Part shown: piece after piece, positions 54,476 to 63,602 of the stretch | Numbering within the stretch: the stretch's first letter is position 1 | Layout of the letters: each line of letters begins with the position of its first letter | Assembly: GCF_039522935.1 (NCBI RefSeq) | Contig: NZ_BAAAEI010000021.1 | Coordinates: 172,469 to 236,468, forward strand | Direction: 5' to 3' | Source: Bowmanella denitrificans | GTDB taxonomy: Bacteria; Pseudomonadota; Gammaproteobacteria; Enterobacterales; Alteromonadaceae | DNA length: 64,000 nt | Notes under the pieces: generated by a model | Database searches by the model: none | The model's input: the letters and a program-made list of their open reading frames with translations, nothing else | What the model was told of the DNA's origin: nothing | Translations under genes and position numbers: made by a program

Positions 54476-55879
54476 TTAGTCGGATAGCTGGTTTTTACTC
54501 TGCTGCACCAGCCAGGCCTGTATATCCTGTTGATACCAACCGCGGCTTTGCGCTTCGTCTATGGCTTGGCTGGCCTTTTTACGCGCGGCCTGAAACTCAT
54601 TTTGACCGGCCAATAATCTGGCCTGAATAAACAATAACTGTGGGTGGTCATCGTCCTGCTGCAGCCCCTGCGCCACAAGTGCGGTCACTGCCTGCCAGTT
54701 TTGCTGTTGCAAATGCAATTCAGCCAGATCGCGAATGGCACGAAAATGTCCCTGCTTTGCCGCCTGACTAAGCCAGTTTGCGGCCTTTTCCTTGTCTTGT
54801 TGAATATCGCTGCTGTCGAGTATTTCCCTGGCCAGGCGATATTGTGCCACGGCCAAACCAGACTGGGCAGCCTGTAACACCCAATTCAGGCCTTTTTGCC
54901 GGTCTGACTGTGCCAGTTGTCCGCGTAATAAACTGCTGCCCAGTCGATACTGGGCCAGGGCATAACCGTTTTTGGCCGCGCCCAGCAGTACTTCCCCCTG
55001 GGCATTTTCCTGCTGATAATGGCGACGTAACAACATGGCAGCATTGCTTTGTTCGGTCATCAGCCAGTTGGAAATATAATACTGCACCAGCGCATCGCCC
55101 TGTTCGGCGCGTTCAATCAATTCACTGATACGTTGTTGATAGGCATTGCTTTGCCGCGAAAAGCTCTCCCGGTAACGACGCCCCTTGTGGGTACTGAAAT
55201 GATAGAGCAACGAACGGCTGTGATAGGTTTGCACTTCTTGTCCCTTTAGCAATGGCTGGTAACGCCAGCGGCTGACGGCATTATAAATGGCCCGCTCAAA
55301 TTCCTGTGGCGGGTAAGCGTCGATTATTTCCAGATCTTTCACAGCGCCACTGGGGTCGATATCAAACTCCAGCCATACCCAGCCTTCCAGACCTTTCTTG
55401 TAGGCTTCCGGAGGATACACAGGCTCAAGAAAGTGGCTACGCTGTGGCGCCAGATCTTCCTCCTGGCTGACACTAGAGACAAAATGCGGCTGTAAGGTGC
55501 GTTGATAATGCTGATAGCCAAAGTCCTGTTCCAGACTTTGTTTTAATGCACTGAGCGGGTCTTTATCGTCAACCTGTTGATACACCAGACTGGCGGCTGA
55601 CGCCGCTTCAGACAGGCCAAAATCGGCGGCAATGGAAAACCAGGCAAAGGCTCTGGCATGGTCTTTGTCCTGCCCCTGGCCATGCAGATTCATGACGCCA
55701 AGATTATACAAGGCATCCACATTTCCCAGCCTGGCCAGTTGCAAAAACTCCTGCCTGGCCTGTTCGAAATGTTGCTGCTGGTAAGCAATGGTGGCTGTCA
55801 ACAGATCTGCCTTCGCCGCCAGACTGACAGACAGTATGGCTATCGAGGCGAACAAGCCGAACAGAACTGATCTCAACAA
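54476..55879 (-). CDS. Periplasmic Sel1-repeat protein with internal TonB C-terminal domain
   Basis: 467 residues. Signal sequence (VLFGLFASIAILSVSLAAKA), then Sel1-type repeats (DALYNLGVMNLHGQGQDKDH). A TonB C-terminal domain sits at ~150-225 (EPVYPPEAYKKGLEGWVWLE, AIYNAVSRWRYQPLL), followed by more Sel1/TPR repeats to the end. No ExbB/ExbD neighbours. It is encoded between two TonB receptors, convergent with the CadC-like regulator. Possible TonB-like adaptor or scaffold; energy coupling is not shown. Confidence 0.85.
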   Translation of the reverse strand: MLRSVLFGLFASIAILSVSLAAKADLLTATIAYQQQHFEQARQEFLQLARLGNVDALYNLGVMNLHGQGQDKDHARAFAWFSIAADFGLSEAASAASLVYQQVDDKDPLSALKQSLEQDFGYQHYQRTLQPHFVSSVSQEEDLAPQRSHFLEPVYPPEAYKKGLEGWVWLEFDIDPSGAVKDLEIIDAYPPQEFERAIYNAVSRWRYQPLLKGQEVQTYHSRSLLYHFSTHKGRRYRESFSRQSNAYQQRISELIERAEQGDALVQYYISNWLMTEQSNAAMLLRRHYQQENAQGEVLLGAAKNGYALAQYRLGSSLLRGQLAQSDRQKGLNWVLQAAQSGLAVAQYRLAREILDSSDIQQDKEKAANWLSQAAKQGHFRAIRDLAELHLQQQNWQAVTALVAQGLQQDDDHPQLLFIQARLLAGQNEFQAARKKASQAIDEAQSRGWYQQDIQAWLVQQSKNQLSD

Positions 55880-56027
55880 TAGCTTCCCGTTTTAATGGTC
55901 CGTTAGCATCTGCGCAAAGGTCCATTTTACTCAAATAATCGCCATTGTCTGCTATATACTTGATTCAAAATAAAAATTTAATAAGCCTGGATAGCCCCAA
56001 CAGACCAGATTGCCCTTAGCAGCGAGC

Positions 56028-56061
56028 AAAAAAGGCCTCCAACCAAAAGGTAAGAGGCCTT
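56028..56061 (-). terminator. Intrinsic terminator of the third TonB receptor
   Basis: Minus strand: AAGGCCTC and GAGGCCTT form an 8-bp perfect stem (56032-56039 with 56054-56061) around a 14-base loop, followed by a T-run; ~47 bases after the receptor stop. Confidence 0.85.
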
Positions 56062-56107
56062 GCCGACAGCACTATGAGAGGGCACTCCTAGTTGTTGTCA
56101 AAACCCA

Positions 56108-58666
56108 TTAAAAATTAAATCTAACCCCTGCCACATATCGGCGACCGTCGCGATATAAGCCGGTCAGGGCATTTTCCACACCTTTTTCCTGGTAGCTGAA
56201 AATCAGTTCATCGGTCAGGTTGATGCCTTCCAGTACCAGGGTCAGGTTGTCATTGACCTTATAGGAAACGTTGGCATCCAACTGACCGTAATCATCGATA
56301 TAGCCCGGCCAGTCAAAGCCCGAGTCGTAACCGGTACGATAGTTATAGGAAATCCTGCCGCTTAACACGTCATTTTCATAGTAAGCACTAACATTGACGG
56401 TATGCTCAGAATTACCAGGAATCGTGATATCGTTCCCTTGCCCGTCTTTGGCTTCACCATCTACGTATGTGTAGTTAGCCATCAGCCCCAAGCCTTGATA
56501 CAGCTCTTGCTGATATCCCAGCTCCAGCCCCTGAATAGTGCCGCCTTTACCATTGCTGGGGCGACTGATACGAATATCTTCGCCCTCAAAGCGTTCAAAG
56601 GACGTCACACTGTCGAGGAAAGACTGCACATCTTTATGAAAATACGCCGCCGAGAAGATACCCGCCTCACTGAAATACCATTCCAGGCTAAGGTCAAACT
56701 GGTTAGCATAGTAAGGGTCGATATCGGGATTACCGCCGGTGCCAGTGCGGGTTTCGGTGTTATAAGAGGTAGACGCGGTCATGGCATTATAGTCGGGGCG
56801 GGACATCACCCTGGCCGCGCCAAATCGCATGATCAGATCTGTATCCAAATCAATGGCCAGATTCAGACTGGGCAGCACATCCAGATAATCCTTTTCTTTG
56901 CTGACCCACACTTCGCCTTCATAGGCACTGGATGTCTGTCTGGTTTGCACCACACGCACCCCAAGGTTGCCGCGCATCCCCTCCACGTCAATATCGGCCA
57001 TAACGTAGCCAGCCAGGATCTTCTCTTCTACTTCAAAGGTACTGGCCTTAAGCACCCTATAATCCCAGTTAAGCGCATCCCCTTCAGCCCGCACTTTATC
57101 TGAGTCGGTAATAGCATAGTCGCGCAGGGTGCCCGCTGTGCCCTGCCCGGACAGGAAGCCGCCGGGCATCTCCAGGGAGTAATCAGCCAGACGCCAGTTC
57201 AGATCGGTACGTGCATCGGTGGTGTTTTTGGTGTTAAAACGCGAATGGTCGCGATACTTAACGCCAAATTTCAGCTTGTCAAAAACCGATAATTCCAACG
57301 GCCGGGAAAAGTCTGTTTGCAGGTAGGTTTCCTCATCGTCGGCCAGGTTATTATCGTAACGTAAAAAGCTCAGGTCCCATTGTTCGCCATCTTTTGGGTC
57401 AGCATCATAGCGGGTCTCAATGCTTTCGACCTTGGAGGCGTCATAACTATGCACATAGTTACCGCCCCAACCGACACTTCGATCCGCCTGTGAGCCACCA
57501 CTGCCCTCGGTATAACCTGCCTGCAGACGGCTTTCCCAGACATCACCCTCATGCTTAAGCGTAAAGTCATACACCTTGGTCTTTAATTTGGAATTACGTA
57601 CCTTGGTTTCATCCAGAATATTGTCCTGCCCCTCGGGTGCCAGGCCTAATGTACCGGCAGCCAGGAAGTTACCCACCACATCGTGGCTGACAATCGTCAC
57701 ATCCTGATACTTTGAACCGTTATACTCCGGCAACCACAGAAAGTTCTGGTTTTCGTTATCCGCCTCCAAAGTGGAGTCCAGAATATTCAGGCTGGTTTCC
57801 AGATTGTCCTGCGGGCGCCATTGCAACACCGCGTTCAGACCGGTTCTGATCCGCTCCTGACTAAAGCGTGCTGAACCGCCGCCACCGGAACTATACAGGT
57901 TTTCATATACCGTGCCGTCTTCCAGAGTGATATCGCGGTGATCCCAACTCCAGGCTTCGATACCGTGGCGCTGCAAGTTACGCTGCTGCCGGATCACAGA
58001 GAACAACACACCAAAAGTCTCATCGGTGTTTTTCCAGCTATATAAACCCGATAGCACTGGATCAGTCTCGCCCGATACCTGGCTGTGCTGCGCCATCGCC
58101 GAGCCAAATATCGAATTGGCGTCCAAATCCAGCGGCTTACGGGTTTTCACTACTATAGTGCCGCCAATGGAGCCTTCGTCCACATCGGCCTGGGGGGACT
58201 TATACACCTCCAGTCCCGAGACAATTTCTGAGGGCAGCATCGTATAGTTAAAGCCACGACTGGGCGCCGAGTTGGTCCACCAATCCGCCGACCCCACCGC
58301 CTGACCATTTAACAAGGTGCGGTTCTGACTTTCTGTGGTCCCACGAATGCTGACCCGTTCACCTTCACCATAACCACGGGTGATAGAAACGCCGGTAATA
58401 CGTTGCAGCGACTCTGCCACATTCTGGTCCGGAAACTTACCAATATCCTCGGCAGTAATCGCATCCACAATGCTGTCGGAAAAGCGCTTGTTATTCAGCG
58501 ACTTCACCACGCTGCCGCGAATGCCTTTAATCTGTATGGTTTCCACTTCATCAGTGGCTGACTGTTGCTGCGCCAGCACTGCCGCGCTTGATGTGCTTAA
58601 GCCAGCCAGCAGGGCAAACTTGATCGCACAGGCCACTCTGGCCTTGTTAAACGTATGCATTGTCAC
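56108..58666 (-). CDS. TonB-dependent receptor, Xanthomonas/Caulobacter type
   Basis: 852 residues. Signal peptide ends near SSAAVLAQQ; plug has IQIKGIRGSVVKSLNNKRFS and AEDIGKFPDQNVAESLQRIT; barrel ends GRRYVAGVRFNF. It is clearly closer to the receptor at 49658-52234 than to that at 568-3180, sharing long blocks such as AESLQRLTGVS/AESLQRITGVS and the YNYRTxY region near the end, so the two probably arose by duplication. Substrate unknown. Confidence 0.93.
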   Translation of the reverse strand: MTMHTFNKARVACAIKFALLAGLSTSSAAVLAQQQSATDEVETIQIKGIRGSVVKSLNNKRFSDSIVDAITAEDIGKFPDQNVAESLQRITGVSITRGYGEGERVSIRGTTESQNRTLLNGQAVGSADWWTNSAPSRGFNYTMLPSEIVSGLEVYKSPQADVDEGSIGGTIVVKTRKPLDLDANSIFGSAMAQHSQVSGETDPVLSGLYSWKNTDETFGVLFSVIRQQRNLQRHGIEAWSWDHRDITLEDGTVYENLYSSGGGGSARFSQERIRTGLNAVLQWRPQDNLETSLNILDSTLEADNENQNFLWLPEYNGSKYQDVTIVSHDVVGNFLAAGTLGLAPEGQDNILDETKVRNSKLKTKVYDFTLKHEGDVWESRLQAGYTEGSGGSQADRSVGWGGNYVHSYDASKVESIETRYDADPKDGEQWDLSFLRYDNNLADDEETYLQTDFSRPLELSVFDKLKFGVKYRDHSRFNTKNTTDARTDLNWRLADYSLEMPGGFLSGQGTAGTLRDYAITDSDKVRAEGDALNWDYRVLKASTFEVEEKILAGYVMADIDVEGMRGNLGVRVVQTRQTSSAYEGEVWVSKEKDYLDVLPSLNLAIDLDTDLIMRFGAARVMSRPDYNAMTASTSYNTETRTGTGGNPDIDPYYANQFDLSLEWYFSEAGIFSAAYFHKDVQSFLDSVTSFERFEGEDIRISRPSNGKGGTIQGLELGYQQELYQGLGLMANYTYVDGEAKDGQGNDITIPGNSEHTVNVSAYYENDVLSGRISYNYRTGYDSGFDWPGYIDDYGQLDANVSYKVNDNLTLVLEGINLTDELIFSYQEKGVENALTGLYRDGRRYVAGVRFNF

Positions 58667-59243
58667 TATCCCCTTATGATTTTTTTACTGGTATGTGTGG
58701 CCCGGACCATGCTGAAAAGTCACCGCCGGGTGAATGCCCTGCCCGATTGCCCGGCAGTTGCAAATTTTTTGTAAATGAGCGGCGGTGAAGTGTCTTGAAG
58801 TGCTGTGAAAAGTTGTGAATATAAGTCTAAGCAATTGAATTACATAAGATTAAACAATCCCTTATTTTAGCTCGCATCGGTTGGACATCAGCCAGGCCAA
58901 GGTAAATTGACTAACAACAGACCAGACCGTATCGATTAAAACTTGCGGAAGTTGTTCGACATTATGGTTCAGAAATGGAGAGAAAGGCGCAGCAGATGGG
59001 TAACTAAAGCCATTGGGATAAAGCGACCAGATCTGAAGTGTTACCTCGCGCATATAAAAAAAGAGATATATGGAAGTGTGACAACCTCAGGTCCAGGCAC
59101 AACCGTCGCAACAGATAAATAACCGGCCATTGCCCGCCCCAAGATCGGTGCAACCTAAAAACTCAAGCTAGGCAAAGGGTTACAAGCATGCTAAAAAATG
59201 ACCATGCAAGGTACGCGAACATTATGTTTAAAAGGAGTTAACC
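58667..59243. other. Intergenic region without a supported gene
   Basis: 577 bp. The receptor promoter should lie near its left end, but no convincing -35/-10 pair was seen. A 63-codon minus-strand frame (58862-59053) lacks a ribosome binding site. The last ~30 bases hold the AAGGAG site of the next gene. It marks the boundary to the accessory region. Confidence 0.5.
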
Positions 59244-59621
59244 ATGTTCTGGCAGGTATCATTTTGGATATTATTGGCACTAATCGTTTTGCCTTTCCCT
59301 TTTAAGGTCTTTGAATATCTATCTGGCAAAGATAAAAGTCCTGTGCTCGTAAAGGTTGAGGAAATGGCCAATGCAATATTTATGGCATTAGGTTTAGTCG
59401 CTTTTCACGGTTTTATTACAGACACAGTTTATCTAACGCCTGCATTCTGGAAAGGTTGGATGTTTATTGCCATCGCGTGGTCAGTATTACCCATTTTTTG
59501 GTCTCCCAAGTTAGCTTATGCGTCTGAGGTTATGGGTCGAAATAAAATGCGTATAGTGGCAGGCGTCAGCTGCATTTTGTATCTGCCGCTATTTTTTGCG
59601 GTGTATTTTTATGCGTTTTAA
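59244..59621 (+). CDS. Small four-helix membrane protein, unknown function
   Basis: 125 residues behind a strong AAAGGAG. Four hydrophobic helices (FWQVSFWILLALIVLPFPF, ANAIFMALGLVAFHGFI, GWMFIAIAWSVLPIFW, VAGVSCILYLPLFFAVYF). No charged functional motif recognised. Isolated among accessory genes; likely acquired. Confidence 0.7.
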   Translation: MFWQVSFWILLALIVLPFPFKVFEYLSGKDKSPVLVKVEEMANAIFMALGLVAFHGFITDTVYLTPAFWKGWMFIAIAWSVLPIFWSPKLAYASEVMGRNKMRIVAGVSCILYLPLFFAVYFYAF

Positions 59622-59660
59622 AACTAATAAGGCTGTGCTGTCGTCGCTAACGCGGCTGGG

Positions 59661-60100
59661 ATGATTTACGCTTCGCTATATTCGCCCCAAACCATGGCGT
59701 TACATGGTGAAACTAGCCTTATGAATTTAGTGAAACTGTGGGCTCTCCATCAAAAGGACAGAGCGGCAGTAATGTTGATGCTGGGTGAATCTCGGGTTAT
59801 GAGGTTTCTTGGACCCCGTCGCGCACTTTCAGAAGATGAAGCCGGTTCATGGTTCAAAGCTAAGCTCGACAACCCATCGCGGTTCGTGATCGCGGATGCT
59901 GAGTCGGATGAGTTTATCGGTTTCTGCGGAATCAAAGAAATTGCAGCTATTCATCGCAGAGGACAATGTGGCCAGTAAAAGGGTGGCCGAAAACTTGGGT
60001 GGCAGGCTGTACGGAGCGCAACTAATGATGGGGAGTATGGCCAACACCATCGCATCACCAATTAACAAATGCGGTCAGGGGACGCTCCTGTCGCCGGGTT
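59661..60100 (+). pseudogene. Decayed GNAT acetyltransferase
   Basis: The first frame (to TAA 59978) encodes the N-terminal half of a RimJ/RimL-type GNAT (MLGESRVMRFLGPRRALSED, FVIADAESDEFIGFCGIKEI), probably starting near 59721. The C-terminal signature AEDNVASKRVAENLGG lies in another frame from ~59945. The central acetyl-CoA-binding segment is missing, so an internal deletion plus frameshift has destroyed the gene. Confidence 0.75.
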
Positions 60101-60124
60101 ATGCCTCAGAAAAAGGAACTTTCG

Positions 60125-60661
60125 ATGTTTAAAATCGAGACTAAGCGTTTGATTATCAGAGATATGACGCCGAGCGATGAAAGTGCCTTTGTTGCTATGT
60201 CTCAGGATACTAAATATCAGCGTTTCTACGACGAAAGTGATTGTGACCTTAATAAATACAAAGCGTTAACAGGCCTATTTATAGCTCAGGCTGTTGAACA
60301 ACCAAGAAAGTCATATCAACTCGCTGTTGAATGTAAGGACTCAGGACAGTTTATTGGGACTGTTTGTTTGCGCTTAGAAGACAATCATCAAGCTTCAATG
60401 GGCTGTGCGTTTGCCAGAGCAGCGCAAGGCCGTAAGTTAAGCCAGGAAGCGGCTTTAGCGCTGGCAGATTTTGGTTTTGCGGAGTTGGGTGTTCATCGCA
60501 TCTATGCGGAGACTATTAGCAAGAACCTGCCTGCCATTAAGCTCTGTAAGTCTTTAGGTATGCGACAAGAAGCTTATTTCAGAGAGCATCGATTTTTCAA
60601 ACAACAGTGGTGGGATACCGTGGTTTTGGCAGTGCTTCGAACCGAATGGCGCAAGGCATAA
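60125..60661 (+). CDS. GNAT-family N-acetyltransferase (RimJ/RimL-like)
   Basis: 178 residues from ATG 60125 (AAGGAAC 6 bases upstream). Product starts MFKIETKRLIIRDMTPSDES. Central AFARAAQGRKLSQEAALALA corresponds to the acetyl-CoA motif and KNLPAIKLCKSLGMRQEAYF to the C-terminal strand and helix. Acetylates a protein N-terminus or small amine; substrate unknown. It directly follows the decayed GNAT and an attC-like sequence. Confidence 0.88.
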   Translation: MFKIETKRLIIRDMTPSDESAFVAMSQDTKYQRFYDESDCDLNKYKALTGLFIAQAVEQPRKSYQLAVECKDSGQFIGTVCLRLEDNHQASMGCAFARAAQGRKLSQEAALALADFGFAELGVHRIYAETISKNLPAIKLCKSLGMRQEAYFREHRFFKQQWWDTVVLAVLRTEWRKA

Positions 60662-60668
60662 TCGGGTA

Positions 60669-60865
60669 ACCGGGGGCTCTGGCCCCGGTGGTAATAAAAC
60701 AGACGACCACGAACTACACGAAAGGCACAAACCGGCCTTCGGCCGATATTGGAATGCCTCTCGCTGTGACGCAGGGACCGCAAAGAAAAACCCACTGAGG
60801 TAATTATTGCTTTCAATTACTCTGGGTTCTCTGCGACCCCGCGAGAAAGGCTTCCTTATGGTGAA
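60669..60865. repeat. Palindrome-rich intergenic DNA
   Basis: Hairpin ACCGGGG/CCCCGGT at 60669-60689 could end GNAT transcription but lacks a T-run. CGGCC-TTCG-GCCG follows, then a long imperfect inverted repeat centred near 60815: GGTAATT/AATTAC flanked by ACCCA/TGGGT and, further out, GGAATGCCTCTCGC/GCGAGAAAGGCTTCC. Its composition resembles dispersed intergenic repeat units; no other copy is in this window. Confidence 0.55.
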
Positions 60866-61076
60866 ACTATGTAAATACCTGAAGAGCTCCAATGCATCAA
60901 AGCCAGGACCGAGGGCGTTTCATCCAGAATAATAAGGCTTGACCCATCATGCGGTAAAACCAATCCGGCCTGTTTGAGTCAGTGCTGGATTGCCTTATTT
61001 ATAGGAAAACCTGGAAAGGAATATTGGTGAAAGTACGTCAAATATATTTCAAAGAAGCGCATGAACGTAAGGCCTT

Positions 61077-61412
61077 ATGGAAATAGTCCTAGTCATCTTT
61101 CTGCTGCTCTTGCTAAGCGGCATCTTATTTGTTGCCGTCAGGCTAATCCTGTGGATATTAAAGGATAAAACGCAGGCCACGGCCAACTTCCTGCCACCCA
61201 GCAATGCTGGTTTGGGCAAAACGACCATCCTTGCAATGAAGCAGTCAGGGCGTCAGGCAAGCGCAACGAATGGAAGCGGGAAACGAATTATCACCAACGT
61301 TCCCTGGCCGAAACCGCCATGTGGCGACACAAATCGCAGACCGGTGACAAGCTGTACCAGAGGAATTGCAACGCTCAAGTGGGTGAAGCCATGGCTCGGG
61401 TCGCGGTGTTGA
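61077..61412 (+). pseudogene. Membrane-protein fragment fused to transposase debris
   Basis: Frame of 111 codons. The first ~33 residues form one membrane helix (LLLLLSGILFVAVRLILWIL) with an AAGG site upstream. From about residue 34 the frame runs through the IS5-type remnant (NFLPPSNAGLG, then out of frame), so the C-terminal part is not native. Probably the truncated start of a small membrane protein, or a chance frame. Confidence 0.4.
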
Positions 61413-61459
61413 ACAAAATGACTTCTTTAGGGATGCCTGTGAGTAAGATGATCCGCTAA
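61177..61459 (+). mobile_element. 3' remnant of an IS5-family transposase
   Basis: Two frames together give the C-terminus of an IS5-type DDE transposase: NFLPPSNAGLG in one, then NEAVRASGKRNEWKRE and YHQRSLAETAMWRHK to ALNKMTSLGMPV-like LNKMTSLGMPVSKMIR and TAA 61459. The YHQRSLAETAM signature is typical of the family. The 5' part and left end are absent; a right end may reach ~61512 (GATTTGATCAACAAGGCCA). Confidence 0.75.
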
Positions 61460-61591
61460 GCGGGATGGGGTAAGAGGAAGTCTGGCCTTGACGATGATTT
61501 GATCAACAAGGCCACTTGCAGCAAGCAAAGTGATATTCGTGGTTATATTGAAAAACGGTTAAAAAGATGAACTAACATTCAGTTCAAACCA

Positions 61592-61885
61592 TTAAGTATG
61601 TTTTACATCACCTGATAATTTTTTATTAAAAAATTTATCTATTACAAACTGAGCCAGTATTGAAAACACCACTATCAATGTATAGTAGACGGTTACACCA
61701 ACTACTCGCAGAGAGTGTTCCTGACACAGTTCAACAAAAAAACAGTACAACATTTCAACAGGAAACAGAACAAGATAGCCCAGAATAAATATCAATAAAA
61801 AAGAAACAAATCTCTTTAGCTTAAAAACTTTAATAAAAAGCAAATTTATAAGCACCGGGAATAAAATCATTAGTGCTGTAGTCAT
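61592..61885 (-). CDS. Small hydrophobic membrane protein, unknown
   Basis: 97 residues behind GGAGAG. Three membrane helices (ALMILFPVLINLLFIKVF, FVSFLLIFILGYLVLFPV, VYYTLIVVFSILAQFVI). Local DNA is far richer in AT than the housekeeping core, a sign of recent acquisition. No family recognised. Confidence 0.65.
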   Translation of the reverse strand: MTTALMILFPVLINLLFIKVFKLKRFVSFLLIFILGYLVLFPVEMLYCFFVELCQEHSLRVVGVTVYYTLIVVFSILAQFVIDKFFNKKLSGDVKHT

Positions 61886-62155
61886 TTTCTCTCCAATTAA
61901 AACATACTTTACAATTCGATATATGGAAGATTGAAACTCAGTCTAAACTCATCACTTAAAAAATCAACAATGAGAAGTAAAAAAATAATATAACAAGTAC
62001 ATTTCAAGCTCCGCTTCCATCTCATCTAAATAAACAGAACTTTCAGCTTGATGCATAAGAAAATTCAATAAGCCACTAGTATTTTTGGGAGCATTTAGTC
62101 ATTGTCCACATGGTAGAAAACATGTATCTGTCTAACCGATCAACGGGGTCAGTGA

Positions 62156-63490
62156 CTGAGGGATCCCCACGAATTTAATTTGATGCGGTTCCATGCCAGG
62201 CCTCTTCTGCGTTGTGGGTAAACTGTTTTATCGCTCGCTTCCACTGACTGGCAGTGAAGCGCATACGGGTTGCCCATGCTCGTAGTCCAAGTGTATGGAA
62301 CGACAATACGGGGAGCCTTTTGGTGTTGGCTTGGAAGCGTCGATGATGGCCAGAAATGTGCACCACCCAACCTAGCAATATCGCGACGATAGAAGCCAGT
62401 GTACTCAGCAACACCAGTACAGCCAGTCTGGCGGGTTTTATGCTGCGGCTGTGCTCAAGGCCCAAGCCAAAACGGCGACTTTTCATGTCTCTAAAACCTT
62501 CTTCAATCTGCATACGTTGGCGGTAAATGGCCACCACTTGTTTGGCTAAATGGCGATGCGCTGGTAGTGAGGTCGCCAGTAACCAGGGGTCAGTTGCTCC
62601 TTCAGCATGTTTCAATGAATGTTTGGAACGCTTAGGTGAACCATCGGGATTTGTGGCATGACGTCCCTTGGTTCTCCCTTTAAACACGATCAGTGTGCAG
62701 GGAAAGGGTTCACGTCTGGCAATCAGTGCATCAGCAAAAGACTTCGGCTGTGATGTCGCCCGTTTGTATAACTGAGTAATGCATTGCCATGTTTCGCCTT
62801 TGTTCACACTGTAAAAGTGGGGCTTACGTACCCGACCGACAAGGTGCCAGTTAAGCGACTGCACCGGCCGAAACCAGGGGGATTTAAAACCGGCATCGGT
62901 CACAACAATCGGCTGACAGTCATTGGGTAGCATCATCTTTAAGTTACGTAAGAAACGCTGATGAGTAACGGGTTTCTCTCTGGTTTTGTTGCTGTGAATC
63001 TCTTGGTACAGGGTAACGGGACGCCCTTTCACCACCATCGCTGCCCTCAGCAAGAAATGCCCTTTATGGTCGTCTAAATCCGACCAATCTACGGCAATGA
63101 CCGGGTGTTTGATGCGACAAAACAGCTGACAGATTGTGCAATACAGATAAGGCACTTCTTGCTGTAAGCGATGATTGGAGAGGAGGCGGTCTGCCCGTTT
63201 GATACGATGCTTCTCATAGGCCTTTGAGCATATCCCTCGGCCAATACTCGTCACGGTGGTGGCACTCCCCGAAACGAGACTTTTGACGCAAGCGATAAGC
63301 GCTCTCTGCCAGGTTTGATGCATGTTGAAGCTGACAAGCGCGACGATTTTCGTCAAGATGAGGTGGGCATTCATGGCGTTTTTTGCTCTGAAAGTTTTGG
63401 CGAATGATCAGATCACCAAATGACATGAATGTTCCCATCAAATTTCACTATCCAACTGATTTATCTATTTTATTTGTGGGGATAGGTCAG
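62156..63490 (-). mobile_element. Complete IS4-family insertion sequence
   Basis: About 1.33 kb. Terminal inverted repeats CTGAGGGATCCCCAC (62156 inward) and CTGACCTATCCCCAC (63490 inward, minus strand). The flanks share GGGTCAGTGAC (62146-62156 and 63490-63500), a target duplication of about 10 bp whose edges are ambiguous by a base. An intact transposase gene fills the element, so it may be active. Confidence 0.88.
62175..63374 (-). CDS. IS4-family transposase
   Basis: 399 residues. DDE residues Asp96 (AVDWSD), Asp160 (VVTDAGF) and Glu291; the last lies in the Y-(2)-R-(3)-E-(6)-K signature YRQRMQIEEGFRDMK of IS4. No frameshift. Sits inside the inverted repeats at 62156-63490. Confidence 0.93.
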   Translation of the reverse strand: MNAHLILTKIVALVSFNMHQTWQRALIACVKSLVSGSATTVTSIGRGICSKAYEKHRIKRADRLLSNHRLQQEVPYLYCTICQLFCRIKHPVIAVDWSDLDDHKGHFLLRAAMVVKGRPVTLYQEIHSNKTREKPVTHQRFLRNLKMMLPNDCQPIVVTDAGFKSPWFRPVQSLNWHLVGRVRKPHFYSVNKGETWQCITQLYKRATSQPKSFADALIARREPFPCTLIVFKGRTKGRHATNPDGSPKRSKHSLKHAEGATDPWLLATSLPAHRHLAKQVVAIYRQRMQIEEGFRDMKSRRFGLGLEHSRSIKPARLAVLVLLSTLASIVAILLGWVVHISGHHRRFQANTKRLPVLSFHTLGLRAWATRMRFTASQWKRAIKQFTHNAEEAWHGTASN

Positions 63491-63602
63491 GGTCAGTGAC
63501 ATTGATTTCTAAATGTTCATTTCCTAACGCAGAAGAACACGATGAGTGGACAATCGCTAGTGTGAAAACTTAACATCATCACATTTGCACAACTAAATCA
63601 GG

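Noticed and set aside
58862..59053. 63-codon minus-strand frame
   Set aside because: No ribosome binding site, odd composition, no helix or signal pattern; most likely chance.
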